Made by a program: the position numbers and the translations under genes. The notes below the pieces were generated by a model that saw only the letters and a program-made list of their open reading frames with translations, searched no databases and had not been told where the DNA came from. From Scleroderma bovista (taxonomy: Eukaryota; Basidiomycota; Agaricomycetes; Boletales; Sclerodermataceae), in contig JAYMGJ010000519.1 in NCBI GenBank assembly GCA_037178675.1, positions 1 to 25,067 of the forward strand: a DNA stretch of 25,067 bases. The letters run 5' to 3'. This document shows positions 8,176 through 17,677 of the stretch, piece after piece. The number at the start of each line of letters is the position of its first letter. Within the stretch, counting starts at the first letter, position 1.

Positions 8176-9178
8176 TGTATGCTGACCCCCCAAAAGACCT
8201 CTGGACCCCTGGTACCCTTCTTGTGGCTGTTTTGTCTCAGATCAATCCCCCTATTTATCTCAGATCTTCCCCATTGTTGTTCCATCAAATTCCTGATGGT
8301 ACACAGCCCCCCATCAAACTTCTTAGGCTGTGCATCAATGACTCCTTCTGCTGTGCAGTGACTCATCCCTTGCTTACTGATGCTTTTTTGTCATCAGTAT
8401 TACTCTATCCCTTTCGCATTTTTGGTATATTACTCAGCTGATGACTCACTCCCTTACCAATCAATCATGTCATGCAGCTTACTCATTCTTGCTTATCCCT
8501 TGCTTACTGATCGCTTACAAACCCCTTACAAAGCTCTTACCAATCCCTTACCAATCCTTGACAAATTCTGCTTACTCCCTTCTCTTTTTGTACTTTAGTG
8601 CTGTGCCCCCCCATGTATTTAAACCCCTGGGCTCAGAACAGTGAAAAGAGACCCAATTGCACGAAATTATCCCTCTCTCAGACTCTCTCAGTCAGTATCC
8701 CCTCAGCTCTTTGAGTCTTGTAGGCTTCAGTGAAGGTCTAAAGACTCTGATATTCAAGTTTTATTCAATCTATTCAAGTCTAAGTATTTCTCTAGGCTCA
8801 AGCAGAGTCTAGCCTGTCTATCCTTCATATCCAATTGCTTCTGGATGTCAGGAGCCCCCTTGCCCCTTTGCTGCACCAACCTCTAGGTGTAGTATTGCTA
8901 CTTCAGTCCCAGTCACCTCAATCCCCACTTTGACACTTCCTAGGCTTTAGGAAGAGTCTAGACCTCTATCCCCTTCGTCATCTATTGCTCCTGTACCCCA
9001 GGAGTATCCTGCATCATTGTCTGCATCACCCTGTTGGTGTAGATCCCCTTCCCCCCCTTCTCAGCACATCCTCTCTGGACACCGCGGAGGTAAACCACCA
9101 CTCGCACATATTCGTAGTCCTTTGTTGGTGTTGTGTTTGGGTTATTACTCCGACCCAAAATCCACACTTTGACTCACA
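8176..9178 (+). repeat. Gypsy 5' LTR
   Basis: The end at 9178 (GACTCACA) is set by the primer-binding site that follows. The start TGTATGCTGACC (8176) is inferred from the TGT...ACA pattern of the neighbouring LTRs and lies where the outer element ends, so it could be a few bases off. It shares blocks with the solo LTR at 20381-22723: ATTTCTCTAGGCTCAAG (8786-8802 and 22334-22350), ACCACCACTCGCA and TTGTTGGTGTTG-like ends. The upstream half has repeated CTTACCAATC and TGACTCA motifs seen in both. Confidence 0.75.
8616..8623 (+). promoter_or_regulatory. TATA-like box in the gypsy LTR
   Basis: TATTTAAA, followed about 30 bp later by GCTCAGAACAGTG. The solo LTR of the related family has TATATAAA at the matching place (22156-22163). 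Confidence 0.55.
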
Positions 9179-9180
9179 TC

Positions 9181-9196
9181 TGGAGCCCACCACGAG
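9181..9196 (+). other. Gypsy primer-binding site
   Basis: TGGAGCCCACCACGAG begins two bases after the LTR end. TGG pairs with a tRNA CCA tail. I cannot name the tRNA from the sequence alone. Confidence 0.6.
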
Positions 9197-9561
9197 GGGT
9201 GGTTATTTCTGGATAGGATTGCGCTTATTCCTCCTCATCATCGCTATTACTGCTCCCTGGATCCCTCCCTGCTTCATTGCTGTCATCCTCCTGGTCTCCT
9301 ACTTCACCCTTTTCATCTATAGGAACCCCTTTGACTATCTCTGACTCCAACCTGACCTCTCTACCTGCTGGTCCATCATCTCCTCCTCATACCCCCCCTA
9401 TTTCTGCTATATCACTCTTGAATAACTCTGTGCCTTCTTCCCTGTCTGGCACATCCTCATCCTCATCTATACCAACCCCTGAGTCACTTCTTGGGTCGAC
9501 TCTAGCCTCTACTGCCTCTGTATCCATCCCTGCTTCATCTGTTTCCCCACCCGCTGTTACT

Positions 9562-10635
9562 ATGTCTGCACCTGCTATGCTCCCATCTGTCCTTACTCTC
9601 CCTCTTCTTGGGATGAAGTCTGCCCCACTCTTCAGAGGTGACCACTCTCAGATTAGGACCTTCCTAGACCATTATGAATGCCTCTGTGCCCTGCACAACA
9701 TTGTTGATGATCAGGAGAAGGTTGACTCTATTCTCTGCTACTGCTCTACTAGAGTCCAAGAGATCATCGAAGGCATGACTCACTTCCATGTTCCCAACTG
9801 GGATGAGCTCAAGAACGACCTCCTGAAGCACTTTGATGCTGATCTTTCCGATGAGAGATTTTATGCGCAAGATTTGAAGAACTTTGTCAAGGGTGCAATG
9901 CGTGCTCCCATCCTATCCCTCCATGACTTCAGAGCCTATAACAGAGACTTTATCCATATTGGAGGATGGTTAAGGAACAAGGGAAAGATCACCAAAGAAG
10001 ACTACAACCGCTACTTCTGGGCTGGACTACCCCTTTCCTTCTGTCTCAAAGTCGACTCTCGTCTTATCCTCAAAGACCCTGACTTGGATGTCTCTATCCC
10101 CTACTCCTACTCCGATGTCTGCAAGGCTGCTGAAGAACTACTTCGTAGGGATCACTTTGATGCTGAGTACTTGGGACATCTTGGTGTTGAAGAGAAAGAG
10201 AATATTCCCCTTCCCCGCTCTGACCCCAGGTCTGATCCTGTTCGTCTGCTTTTGTCTCCTCTGGATGCTAGGACCACCTTGCAAGGATTGGATAAAGCTG
10301 GAACCACTGCTCAGAAGCAGGATGAGGTGGAAAATCTCATCAAGAAGATGTCCCAGATGACTCTCTCCGATCCCAACTATGCGCTTTACTACTATCGTGC
10401 CATCAAGCTGGACCCCGATGCCAGCAGAGTTATCTCCCCTCCTGCTCTTAATTCTTGATCATCTACTCCTGCCACCTCTGCTCCTACTTGTCCTGATGCT
10501 GCTCCTCGTCCTCCTGCTCGCCCTCACATTACTTGCTATGGATGTGGTGTTGAGGGCCATGGTGTAAATGGTTGTGATAAGATCAATGATCTTCTTGCCA
10601 AAGGCTTACTTGCTAGGGCCCAGGACTCGAGATGA
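9562..10635 (+). pseudogene. gag: Gypsy gag with zinc knuckle (broken)
   Basis: Structural capsid/nucleocapsid protein that would package the element's RNA. The frame is open from 9217, but its first ATG is 9562 (A at -3); upstream it is Ser/Pro-rich. Seen: FRGDHSQIRTFLDHYECLC, DWDELKNDLLKHF-like capsid text (NWDELKNDLLKHFD) and YNRYFWAGLP, typical of fungal gypsy gags. A TGA at 10456-10458 (TCT-TGA-TCA) stops it. The same frame then resumes with a CX2CX4HX4C knuckle, CYGCGVEGHGVNGC (about 10531-10572), and ends at a second TGA (10633-10635), where the protease frame takes over through a one-base shift. The stop is probably a decayed Arg codon (CGA to TGA), which is inference. Confidence 0.85.
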
Positions 10636-13120
10636 GACTATCATGCAAGCCTATGAGTGTCATGCTGCTGCTGCTGCCAGACCTGCTAGCACTGTCCACT
10701 TTGTTACTCATGCTGAAGAAGAAGAAGTCTTGGAGTCTGGAATCTGTGAACTGGAAGAAGAAGAGCCCCTGGTCGCTGCTGTCAATTGTGCTCCTAGAGT
10801 TACTAGGGAGAAAAGGAAAGCTGCCTTTGAAGGTGTCATCATTCCCCCTCATGGTAAAGGCAAAGGAAAGGAGAATCAAGCTCCCGCTTTCACACCAGTT
10901 CCTGCACCTAAGCCCATCCCGTCGACTCCTGCTCCCATTCCCATGCCAGTTCCCATTGATGTTCATACTCATGTCTTTGATGGCTCAAATGATGATGCTA
11001 TCATGCAAGATGACACTCTGCCTATCAGATCTTCGCACCCCAATGTGGACTCTTCTGAGAAGAAGAAGCTTAAGCCTGCTACTGTGATGTCTTCACCTCT
11101 CTCCCAGAATACCAGTGCCAAGTCTATTGTGGATCGCATTCTTGCTACCCCTCTCACTTTGTCTGTTGGAGAAGCTATTGGCTCGTCAAAGGATGTTTCC
11201 CAGCATCTCCAGGATCTTATTAGGGTCAAGAGGCAGGCTCTCCTCTTCATCAAGCACATACAAGGAACTCCTCCTGCTGCTGCCTATATGTGTCTCACTT
11301 CTAGTCCCCTCATTACTATCAATCTCCACTGCAGTGACCAACCAGTGAAGGCTGTCATCGATTCAGGCTCTACTCTCAACATCGTCAAAGCCAGTATTGC
11401 CAAGTCTGTCATCAAGATGCCTATTGATACCTCCCATTCTATGGTCATGAGAGATGCCAATGGTGGTACCTGCAAGCTCATTGGTCTCATTCAGAATGTC
11501 CCTCTCTTCTGTGGAGCTGCTCAGACCTGGACCAATCTCTTTGCCTCCCCTGATAATGACTCTGGCTTTGATCTCCTCCTTGGTCGCCCCTGGGCCCATG
11601 GAAACTTGGTTAGCATTGTTGAAAGAGACCCTGGAACCTATATCATCTTTGGAGCTGACTCCAACCATCCATTGGAGATGTGTGCTGTCGATGCGCATGC
11701 TGCTACTCACTCTGGAACTGGATTAATGGCTACTCTTGAGCCAGACAGCGAGATGGAAGAAGAATCTGCTGCTCCATATTCATCCCCCCATGATCCTGCG
11801 ACTCTGGATATTTTTTCAGATCATTTACTGGACTTTCCTGATGCTCCTGATGCCAATCCCCCCTCATCTGAGACTGTTCTTCCTATACTGTTTTCGCCTC
11901 CTGGTTCTCCTATAATGCCACCTGGTCCAGTGCGCTACATCTCTCCAGCTCATATATCCCCTCCACTCTCTCAGTCTTCGTCTCCCATGTCTTCCATGGT
12001 CCGCGAGTATAATCCTCCATCTCCTGACCCCAATTTCTCTGCAAATGAAGCTCTTCAAAGGATTATTGAACAGATTGAGACTCCTGGAAATACTGCAGCT
12101 GCTGAAGAACACCCTATTATCGCTCACATCTGTGCTAGGATTCATGAACAAGAGGGTCACTCCTTCCTTGACAGAATGCTATTGACTACTAGTCGATTGG
12201 TACCTCTCTCAGGCCTCAATCTTGAGACCTGTTATGCTCTCCCTGCTCAAGAAGGTGTTGATGAATTTGGAACTCCTTATCAGGATTATCTCATCCTGCA
12301 TACTTGTATGGACATCATCAGCGAAGAGTCTATAACCAATCCTACTGGCAGAGTTGTGCAATTTGGGACTGCCTATACTCGATTCTATCCCCATCCCCCT
12401 TTCTTGACTATGAATCTAGATTTCCCTCTTGCCACCAGTGAAGCTCCTGATCCCCCTTCATCACCTCCTGCTGAACTGCCCACTTGCAATGGAACATCTT
12501 CTCCTTCAGTCCCTGATCCACTGTCATCGCATCCTATTTCTCCTGGATCTCCTCCTCCTATTCCTACCAGTGCACCTACCAACCAGTCTCCTACTCTCGA
12601 TGAAGCTCTCCGTGTTGTTGCCAGGCATATTGAAGCTGTCAGTGACAATGCTGTTGAGCCACTTCACCCTGCTATTGCCTATCTCTGTGCCCAGATTCAT
12701 GAGGAAGAGAGATGCTCCATGCTTAACCTTTTGATCTACTTGCATGCTCATATGGACAACTCTAATGCTGAAGAACCCACTTCTCAAGCTCCAGAGCCCC
12801 CTGTCTCATCCAGTAATGATGATCCTCCTCCATCATATTCTGCTGACTCTGTACCTGCTCCTGCCACCAATCCTACTCCCCCTATCCTTGTATTCACTTT
12901 GGAAGAAGAAGAGCAGACTACTCTCCTATCGACTCATGATCTCCCCATCTCTGGACTGCAACTTCTTGTCGCTGCTGTTGATCAGGTTACCCAGGATGCC
13001 CATCCTACTCCATCCCCAGCTGACATCTCTGATGACAATACTCCATCATCTCCCAAGGATGAATCTTCACTCCTCTTACACCCTGCTGAAGTCAACTATC
13101 TTGTCAATTTATTTTGCTGA
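10636..13120 (+). pseudogene. pol: Gypsy aspartic protease and long linker (pol, part 1)
   Basis: The open frame runs from 10568, but its recognisable part begins near 10636 after the gag frame. A retropepsin-like protease is seen at VIDSGSTLNIV (catalytic Asp codon 11360-11362), followed by FDLLLGRPWAHGN, a motif common after DSG in fungal gypsy proteases. It would cut the polyprotein. Downstream about 400 residues are Pro/Ser/Asp/Glu-rich. Inside this linker a helical segment of about 45 residues occurs twice: NEALQRIIEQIE...IIAHICARIHEQEG (from 12043) and DEALRVVARHIE...AIAYLCAQIHEEER (from 12598). The frame ends at TGA 13118-13120, and pol continues in another frame. Confidence 0.85.
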
Positions 13121-14008
13121 ACTACTATGCTTGCCCTCACGTACGCCTTTGCTTACTATGCCACATGTTTTTGATTCTTTTTGTACTACCAATGGTCTTT
13201 ATACTCACTTTGACCAGAATGTCGTAAAACTACCAAACTCTTCCCAAGTATCCCAGTCCTGTTTTGATTCATTCTATGCTGATCTTTTACCTACCCCTGC
13301 TGTTCCAAGTTGTTCTTCATCCCATCCCACCCCCACTCCAGTTGACTTACATTTATCCCGGCCTTTCTTCACTTTCAATGATTTTTGTGATTTACTGTAC
13401 ATTAGGCGCTGTATTTCTACAGACTCTGAAGATCTTGATGATGAATTAGGCCAATGGTGCCTTGGTGCTTACAAACGTGTGGATCGGAAAGTCAAACCAT
13501 TTCCCGGTCGCTATCCAGAAGATGCCCATGTTCATTGTCAGTTCCCTGAAAATCCCCTCAACTCACTCACTCCACTCACTCCCCTGCCACCCGACTTCAT
13601 TCCCATGAAGAAGCTCACAAATGAGCGCCTGGCTTCTATGAAACTTAACTCTGATGGCTTCCTCTGGCCAGAAGAAGAAAAACTTTTTGCGCATGTCATG
13701 AAGCTTAATGAAGCAGCACTAGCCTTTGACGAATTGGAATGTGGCAATTTTCGCTCAGACTACTTCTCCCCTTACATCATCCCAGTCCTACCCCATGAGC
13801 CATGGGAGTACCGCAACATCCCTATCCCTCCTGGCATTCATGAATGTGTTATCCAGCTGCTTAGAGACAAGATCGCAGCTGGACTCTATGAACCTGCCCA
13901 GTTGTCGTACCACTCCAAGTGGTTCTGTGTTATGAAGAAGAATGGAAAGATCCAGATTGTCCATGATCTGCAGCCTCTCAATAAGGTTACAATCAGAGAC
14001 GCCGAAGT
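13111..14008 (+). pseudogene. pol: Gypsy reverse transcriptase, N-terminal fingers (pol, part 2)
   Basis: Frame shifted from the protease frame near 13111-13130. Contains PHEPWEYRNIPIPPG, then LYEPAQLSYHSKWFCV and KIQIVHDLQPLNKVTIRDA, the fingers and early palm of a Ty3/gypsy RT. At GCC (14001-14003) it is cut by the copia insertion. The frame resumes in register at 23861 on the other side. An open frame through here continues into the copia LTR to 14168, but that tail is not gypsy protein. Confidence 0.88.
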
Positions 14009-14211
14009 TGTTGAAGTCGCACGTGCACCCGGCGTAAACCGTCGACAAAGTGCGCACAAGACTGCGACCCATATTAGTGTAGACTTAGTAATAGTCCTCT
14101 TTAGAGTAGATGTTACATGTCACACGTCACACGTCACAGTCACGCGTCACATTATTTGTTGTATATAAACAGTGGACATCGCTTATATAATATAACAGCT
14201 CTTAACCAGCT
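14009..14211 (+). repeat. Copia 5' LTR, matching part only
   Basis: Identical at 199 of 203 positions to 23568-23770. After CCAGCT (14211) it diverges completely, and the last 85 bp of the 3' LTR (to CTTCAACA) are not found here. The U5 end and the primer-binding site are therefore missing from the 5' side. TATATAAAC lies at about 14162-14170. Confidence 0.85.
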
Positions 14212-14489
14212 CCTAGCTGAGCCCCTGCACAGCCACAAGGCGAAGTCGGTCGACGACTTGCGCCAGACAGTGAGCTCCTAGTTGAGCACCTGTACTGCCA
14301 CAGGCGAAGTTCGTCGATGACTTGCGCCAACCATGGCGAACATCGTCGACGACTTGCGCTGGCATGACCTAGTCATGAGTTAGCTGTTGACAGAAGTGCT
14401 TTCACTAGCACTCAGGTGTTTCTTCTTTTCTTGCTTGTCCGTTGTCGCATTCATTTGCTGACTCCGTTGACACCCAACAGAATATCACC
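14212..14489 (+). repeat. Copia leader with hairpin repeats
   Basis: Three copies of a hairpin-forming segment beginning GGCGAA and ending ACTTGCGC (14239-14264, 14303-14328, 14335-14360), two of them in a 64-bp unit starting GCTCCTAG. The tail is CACCCAACAG (about 14470-14480) directly before AATATCACC and the gag ATG. This stretch replaces the expected LTR end and primer-binding site. Confidence 0.65.
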
Positions 14490-15591
14490 ATGTCTAGCGC
14501 TCTCGACAAGATGGTCCCCGTGTTCACTGGCTCCAACTGGCAGCAGTGGCACACCTCTATGCAGGCCTACCTCCGGGCACAAGGCCAATGGTACGTTTAC
14601 TCGACGACGCAACCCGTTGCCGGTCACGATGACCGTAAGGAATGGGACGACAACACCGAGAGAGCACTCGGTAATATCACCTTGCGCCTCGCCCCCTCTA
14701 TCCAGGTCGCTGTCTACAACCTCAACAACGTTAAGGACGTCTGGGACCACCTAAAGAAGAACTTTGGCGCCCCCAGTATCGGCTCTGCCTATGCTGAGCT
14801 CAGCAAGCTCCTGGCAACTACCATCCCCACTGGCTCTCACCCCGCTACTCTCTCCTTCGAGCAGAAAGGCGCCTCTTCGCGCGGTGGTGGTAAGGGCCCC
14901 CAGGCCAACAAGCTTAGCGCTGTGAAGCACAAGCCAGCTGACCCAAAGTTCGCCCAGCAGCAGCAGCAGCCCCAGAGGCAGCAGCAGCAGCAAGGCGGGT
15001 CCAACGGTGGTGCGAGCGGAAACGCTCCTGCCCAAGGACAGGGAGGCCGCACTTGGCGTGGTGGCAAGAAGGCTCGCGCTCGCCGTGAGAACGCCCAACA
15101 AGCTGCCTTCGCTACTTATGTCCACTACGATGGACCAGAGCCCACCGTCGACCCTCGTGCCTTGGCTCACACTCCCGGTGCCGCCCACTATGGCCCCCCC
15201 GCTTTTGAAAATACTATCAAGGCCTTCGATCTGGCACACCGTCTGGGGGTAGAGCCCTCCTGCCAAACAATCTGCACCCTCGACCAAGTTGTGTTGATGG
15301 CAAGTGCGAATCTGGACCAGCCCGAGGCCGGTCCCTCCTCGTTGAAGCGCCCTCGTCTCAAGGAGCGCATCACGATGTATGAGGAGGATGCCATCTCCCT
15401 TGAGGATGATGAACCCTTCGCCCACGAGCCCTTCGCCGACGACGAGTTCGACGAAATCGACGCGATGGTCCTCAACCACTACAATGCGACGTCAATGGCG
15501 ATGGGCACGGAGGCCAGCCTTTTCAGGCAAGTACCTTCTGCACGCATGCTGATCGACACTGACACGCTCCCTTTACATGTGCGCTATACGC
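14490..15591 (+). pseudogene. gag: Copia gag (shortened)
   Basis: The capsid-type protein of the copia element. Start chosen at ATG 14490 (ACCATGT, good context); the frame is open from 14442. Seen: FTGSNWQQWHTSMQAYL, then KDVWDHLKKNFGAPSIGSAY, which are the first parts of the copia gag (UBN2-like) fold. After LLATTIPTGSHPATLSFEQ the text jumps to KGASSRGGGKGPQANK, so the second half of the gag domain seems deleted. A Gln-rich stretch (about 14950-15000) and an acidic tail follow. At 15591 it is cut by a solo LTR; the frame continues at 17243. The stop at 15594-15596 belongs to the inserted LTR. Confidence 0.85.
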
Positions 15592-17238
15592 TGTAGAGAC
15601 ACCCGGGTCTCTAGGCGCACAGCTCCCTAGCTGTCACACCCTAAGCCCTGCGAGAGACCCACCTAGACGCGCCCCCGCGGTAAGGCACACCCCCCCGATC
15701 GCATCGCATCCGACCCGCATACTAGCCCGTCCACTTGCATCTGTTCGATCGCATCACACCCGACTCGCTCGCTCGCTCGCGCGAGTGCATCCGTGGCTGC
15801 TGCGCGCCCGATCACTCGCACGGGTGTAGTCGTGACTCATCTCGCATCGCACTCGATCACGTCACGTCCAACCCGCTCGCGTTCTCTCTTGTGCCAGTGT
15901 ATCCGCGGCTGCTGTGTGCCCGATCGCTCGCACGGGTGTAGCCACGACGCGACTCGCAGATCACCCGATCGCATCCCATCTGACCCGCATGCTCGCCCGC
16001 CCACTCACGTCTGTTCGATCGCATCACACCCGACTCGCTCGCTCGCTCGCATGAGTGCATCCGTGGCTGCTGCGCGCCCGATCACTCACACAGGTGTAGT
16101 CGCGACTCGTCTCGCATCGCACTTGATCATGTCACGTCCAACCCGCTCGCGTTCTCTCTTGTGCCAGTGTATCCGCGGCTGCTGTGCGCCCGATCGCTCG
16201 CACGGGTGTAGCCACGACTTGACTCGCGTCACGTCCAACCCGCTCGCATTCTCTCTCGTGCGAGTGTATCCGCGGCTGCTGTGCGCCCAATCGCTCGCAC
16301 GGGTGTAGCCACGACTTGACTCGCAGACCACCCGATCGCATCCCGTCCGACCCGCATGCTCGCCCGTCCACTCGCATCTGTTCGATCGCGTCACACCCGA
16401 CTTGCTCGCTCGTGCGAGTGCATCCGTGGCTGCTGTGCGTCCGATCACTCGCACGGGTGAAATCGCGACTCAATGCACAGACCACCCGAACGCTCGCCCA
16501 AGCTCAAGTAGGACCCGACTCGACCACCCTCGCTCACTCACACGCAAACGCAACCACCCGCGACCCTGTTAAGCTGTTCCGGTCCTCCCGCTTTTGTACA
16601 CTTCGCGTCATGGGTACGTCTTCGCGCCCATCTCCCTTGTTAGAGTTTCCCACTTCTTTATGTCATCTGTTGATGCTCGGGTGCCTGTTACTCGGTTGTG
16701 GACCCTTTTCGTTATGTCAGATAGTGCCAGAGTGCACACCATTTCCCTTATTTAGACTAGAGTTACCGCTTAGACGCGCTTGGAGCACTACAGTGTTTCC
16801 TGACCCTTATGTTCCGTACATTGGTCCTAGGGCCACATATACCTTACCCTGGAAGAATACAACACTCTTTTTTCTCCCCCTTATAGCAGAGTAAGAGCCC
16901 AAGCTTCTACGTGAGGTTTCAGTTTGTTCAAGGTCTCATCATCGCATTTTATCGTATTCGCTCGTTTCGTCGTATCGTTTCGTCTTTCGCCGTGTGTCCC
17001 TCACTTTCGCATACGTCTCTCCTCCGCTCTCTAGGGAACTCTCTAGGCTTTTGACCAGAGCGCACCTCGCGCTCTCTCGTCCACTCTCTTTTCCACTGCG
17101 CTGCTCGTCACACCCCACTCCTTGCTAGTCCGAGTGCTCTGTGCACCTTCCTTCGCTTTTCCGACTCTACCAATTTGAGCCAGACCCAGTTCCCTTGGGC
17201 GGACCTGTTTTGCACCCTTCCGGAACAAACCTTCTACA
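15592..17238. mobile_element. Solo LTR A (1647 bp) in copia gag-pol
   Basis: Ends TGTAGAGAC...CTTCTACA (TGTAGA inverted at both ends), flanked by ACGC at 15588-15591 and 17239-17242. Removing it with one ACGC rejoins the copia frame (VRYT-PSLYIASS). Length, TGT...ACA ends and 4-bp duplication resemble the gypsy-type solo LTR at 20381. It carries a GC-rich minisatellite at 15690-16480. The long frames over that tandem repeat are not genes. Confidence 0.85.
15690..16480. repeat. GC-rich minisatellite inside solo LTR A
   Basis: Units of about 270 bp start near CCCGATCGCATC (15698, 15968, 16331), with a smaller internal duplication of about 92 bp near 16230-16320. Each unit contains GACTCGCTCGCTCGC, GTGCATCCGTGGCTGCTG and CGCACGGGTGTAG. 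CpG is frequent and largely undecayed, unlike in the NACHT fragment. Confidence 0.85.
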
Positions 17239-17242
17239 ACGC

Positions 17243-17388
17243 CGTCACTGTATATAGCGAGTAGTCACTATAATATGTCATGTCGTATCTCGAGTGAAGC
17301 ATATATCTGTTCGTGTTCTCATGAAACAAGTGATGCACGCTGTGCTGGCTGTAAGGGAAAAATGGTTGACGATAGTGAACTTTCTGGT
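17243..17388 (+). pseudogene. Copia gag-pol, zinc-knuckle-like segment
   Basis: Short block between two solo LTRs. In the frame that joins gag to protease it reads MSCRISSEAYICSCSHE and then ARCAGCKGKMVDDSELSGA. The C-x2-C pairs resemble a degenerate zinc-binding segment of the gag C-terminus. It contains no stop in the joining frame, which supports both excisions. Confidence 0.75.
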
Positions 17389-17672
17389 TGTTGGAGATAA
17401 ACAGATTTGTTATGGTATATTTACCTACTTACATAAGCGTGCATCGCACTACAGTAGAGTCCTAGTACCATAGTTCCCTCAGTAGCTTGCCAGACTACTG
17501 AGGGTGAGTACCATCTACTAACCACCACACATACTTACTGATACCTTGTAGTTACCTACAGGTATATACTAATATAAAGTAGCTTGCCAGCATACTGAGG
17601 TTATCCTACAGTTCTCCTTCTCCCTTCTTCTACAGGCTAGACCTTCCCTGTGCAGACCACCACCTTTCTATA
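17389..17672 (+). mobile_element. Solo copia-type LTR 2 (284 bp)
   Basis: Starts TGTTGGAGATAA and ends TTTCTATA, flanked by CTGGT at 17384-17388 and 17673-17677. Removing it restores the frame into the protease. The last 38 bases equal those of solo LTR 1. The TATA found in LTR 1 is missing here through a small deletion (CACTATACACAG there, CACTACAG here). The 3' end is TA, not CA. Confidence 0.9.
17478..17611 (+). other. Intron-bearing and intron-less copies of LTR leader, LTR 2
   Basis: Hairpin CTCAGTAG...CTACTGAG (17478-17502), then GTGAGT...TACTGAT...TTGTAG (17504-17551, 48 nt), then TTACCTACAG. After a 16-nt spacer the segment recurs at 17578-17600 joined directly to TTATCCTACAG (17601-17611). 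This copy differs at two bases in the first part and by one inserted base plus a change in the second, so it is older or faster-decaying than in the other two LTRs. Confidence 0.75.
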
Positions 17673-17677
17673 CTGGT

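Noticed and set aside
9277..9561. N-terminal extension of gypsy gag from 9277
   Set aside because: The codon there is TTG, not ATG; the first ATG in frame is 9562. The Ser/Pro-rich extension may still be real if the start has mutated.
14751..15479. Long minus-strand frame opposite copia gag
   Set aside because: Shadow of the gag frame; leucine-rich text arises from the complement of Gln/Ala codons.
15793..16485. Frames on both strands with CIRGCC or RASDR repeats
   Set aside because: Produced by the GC-rich minisatellite in solo LTR A.
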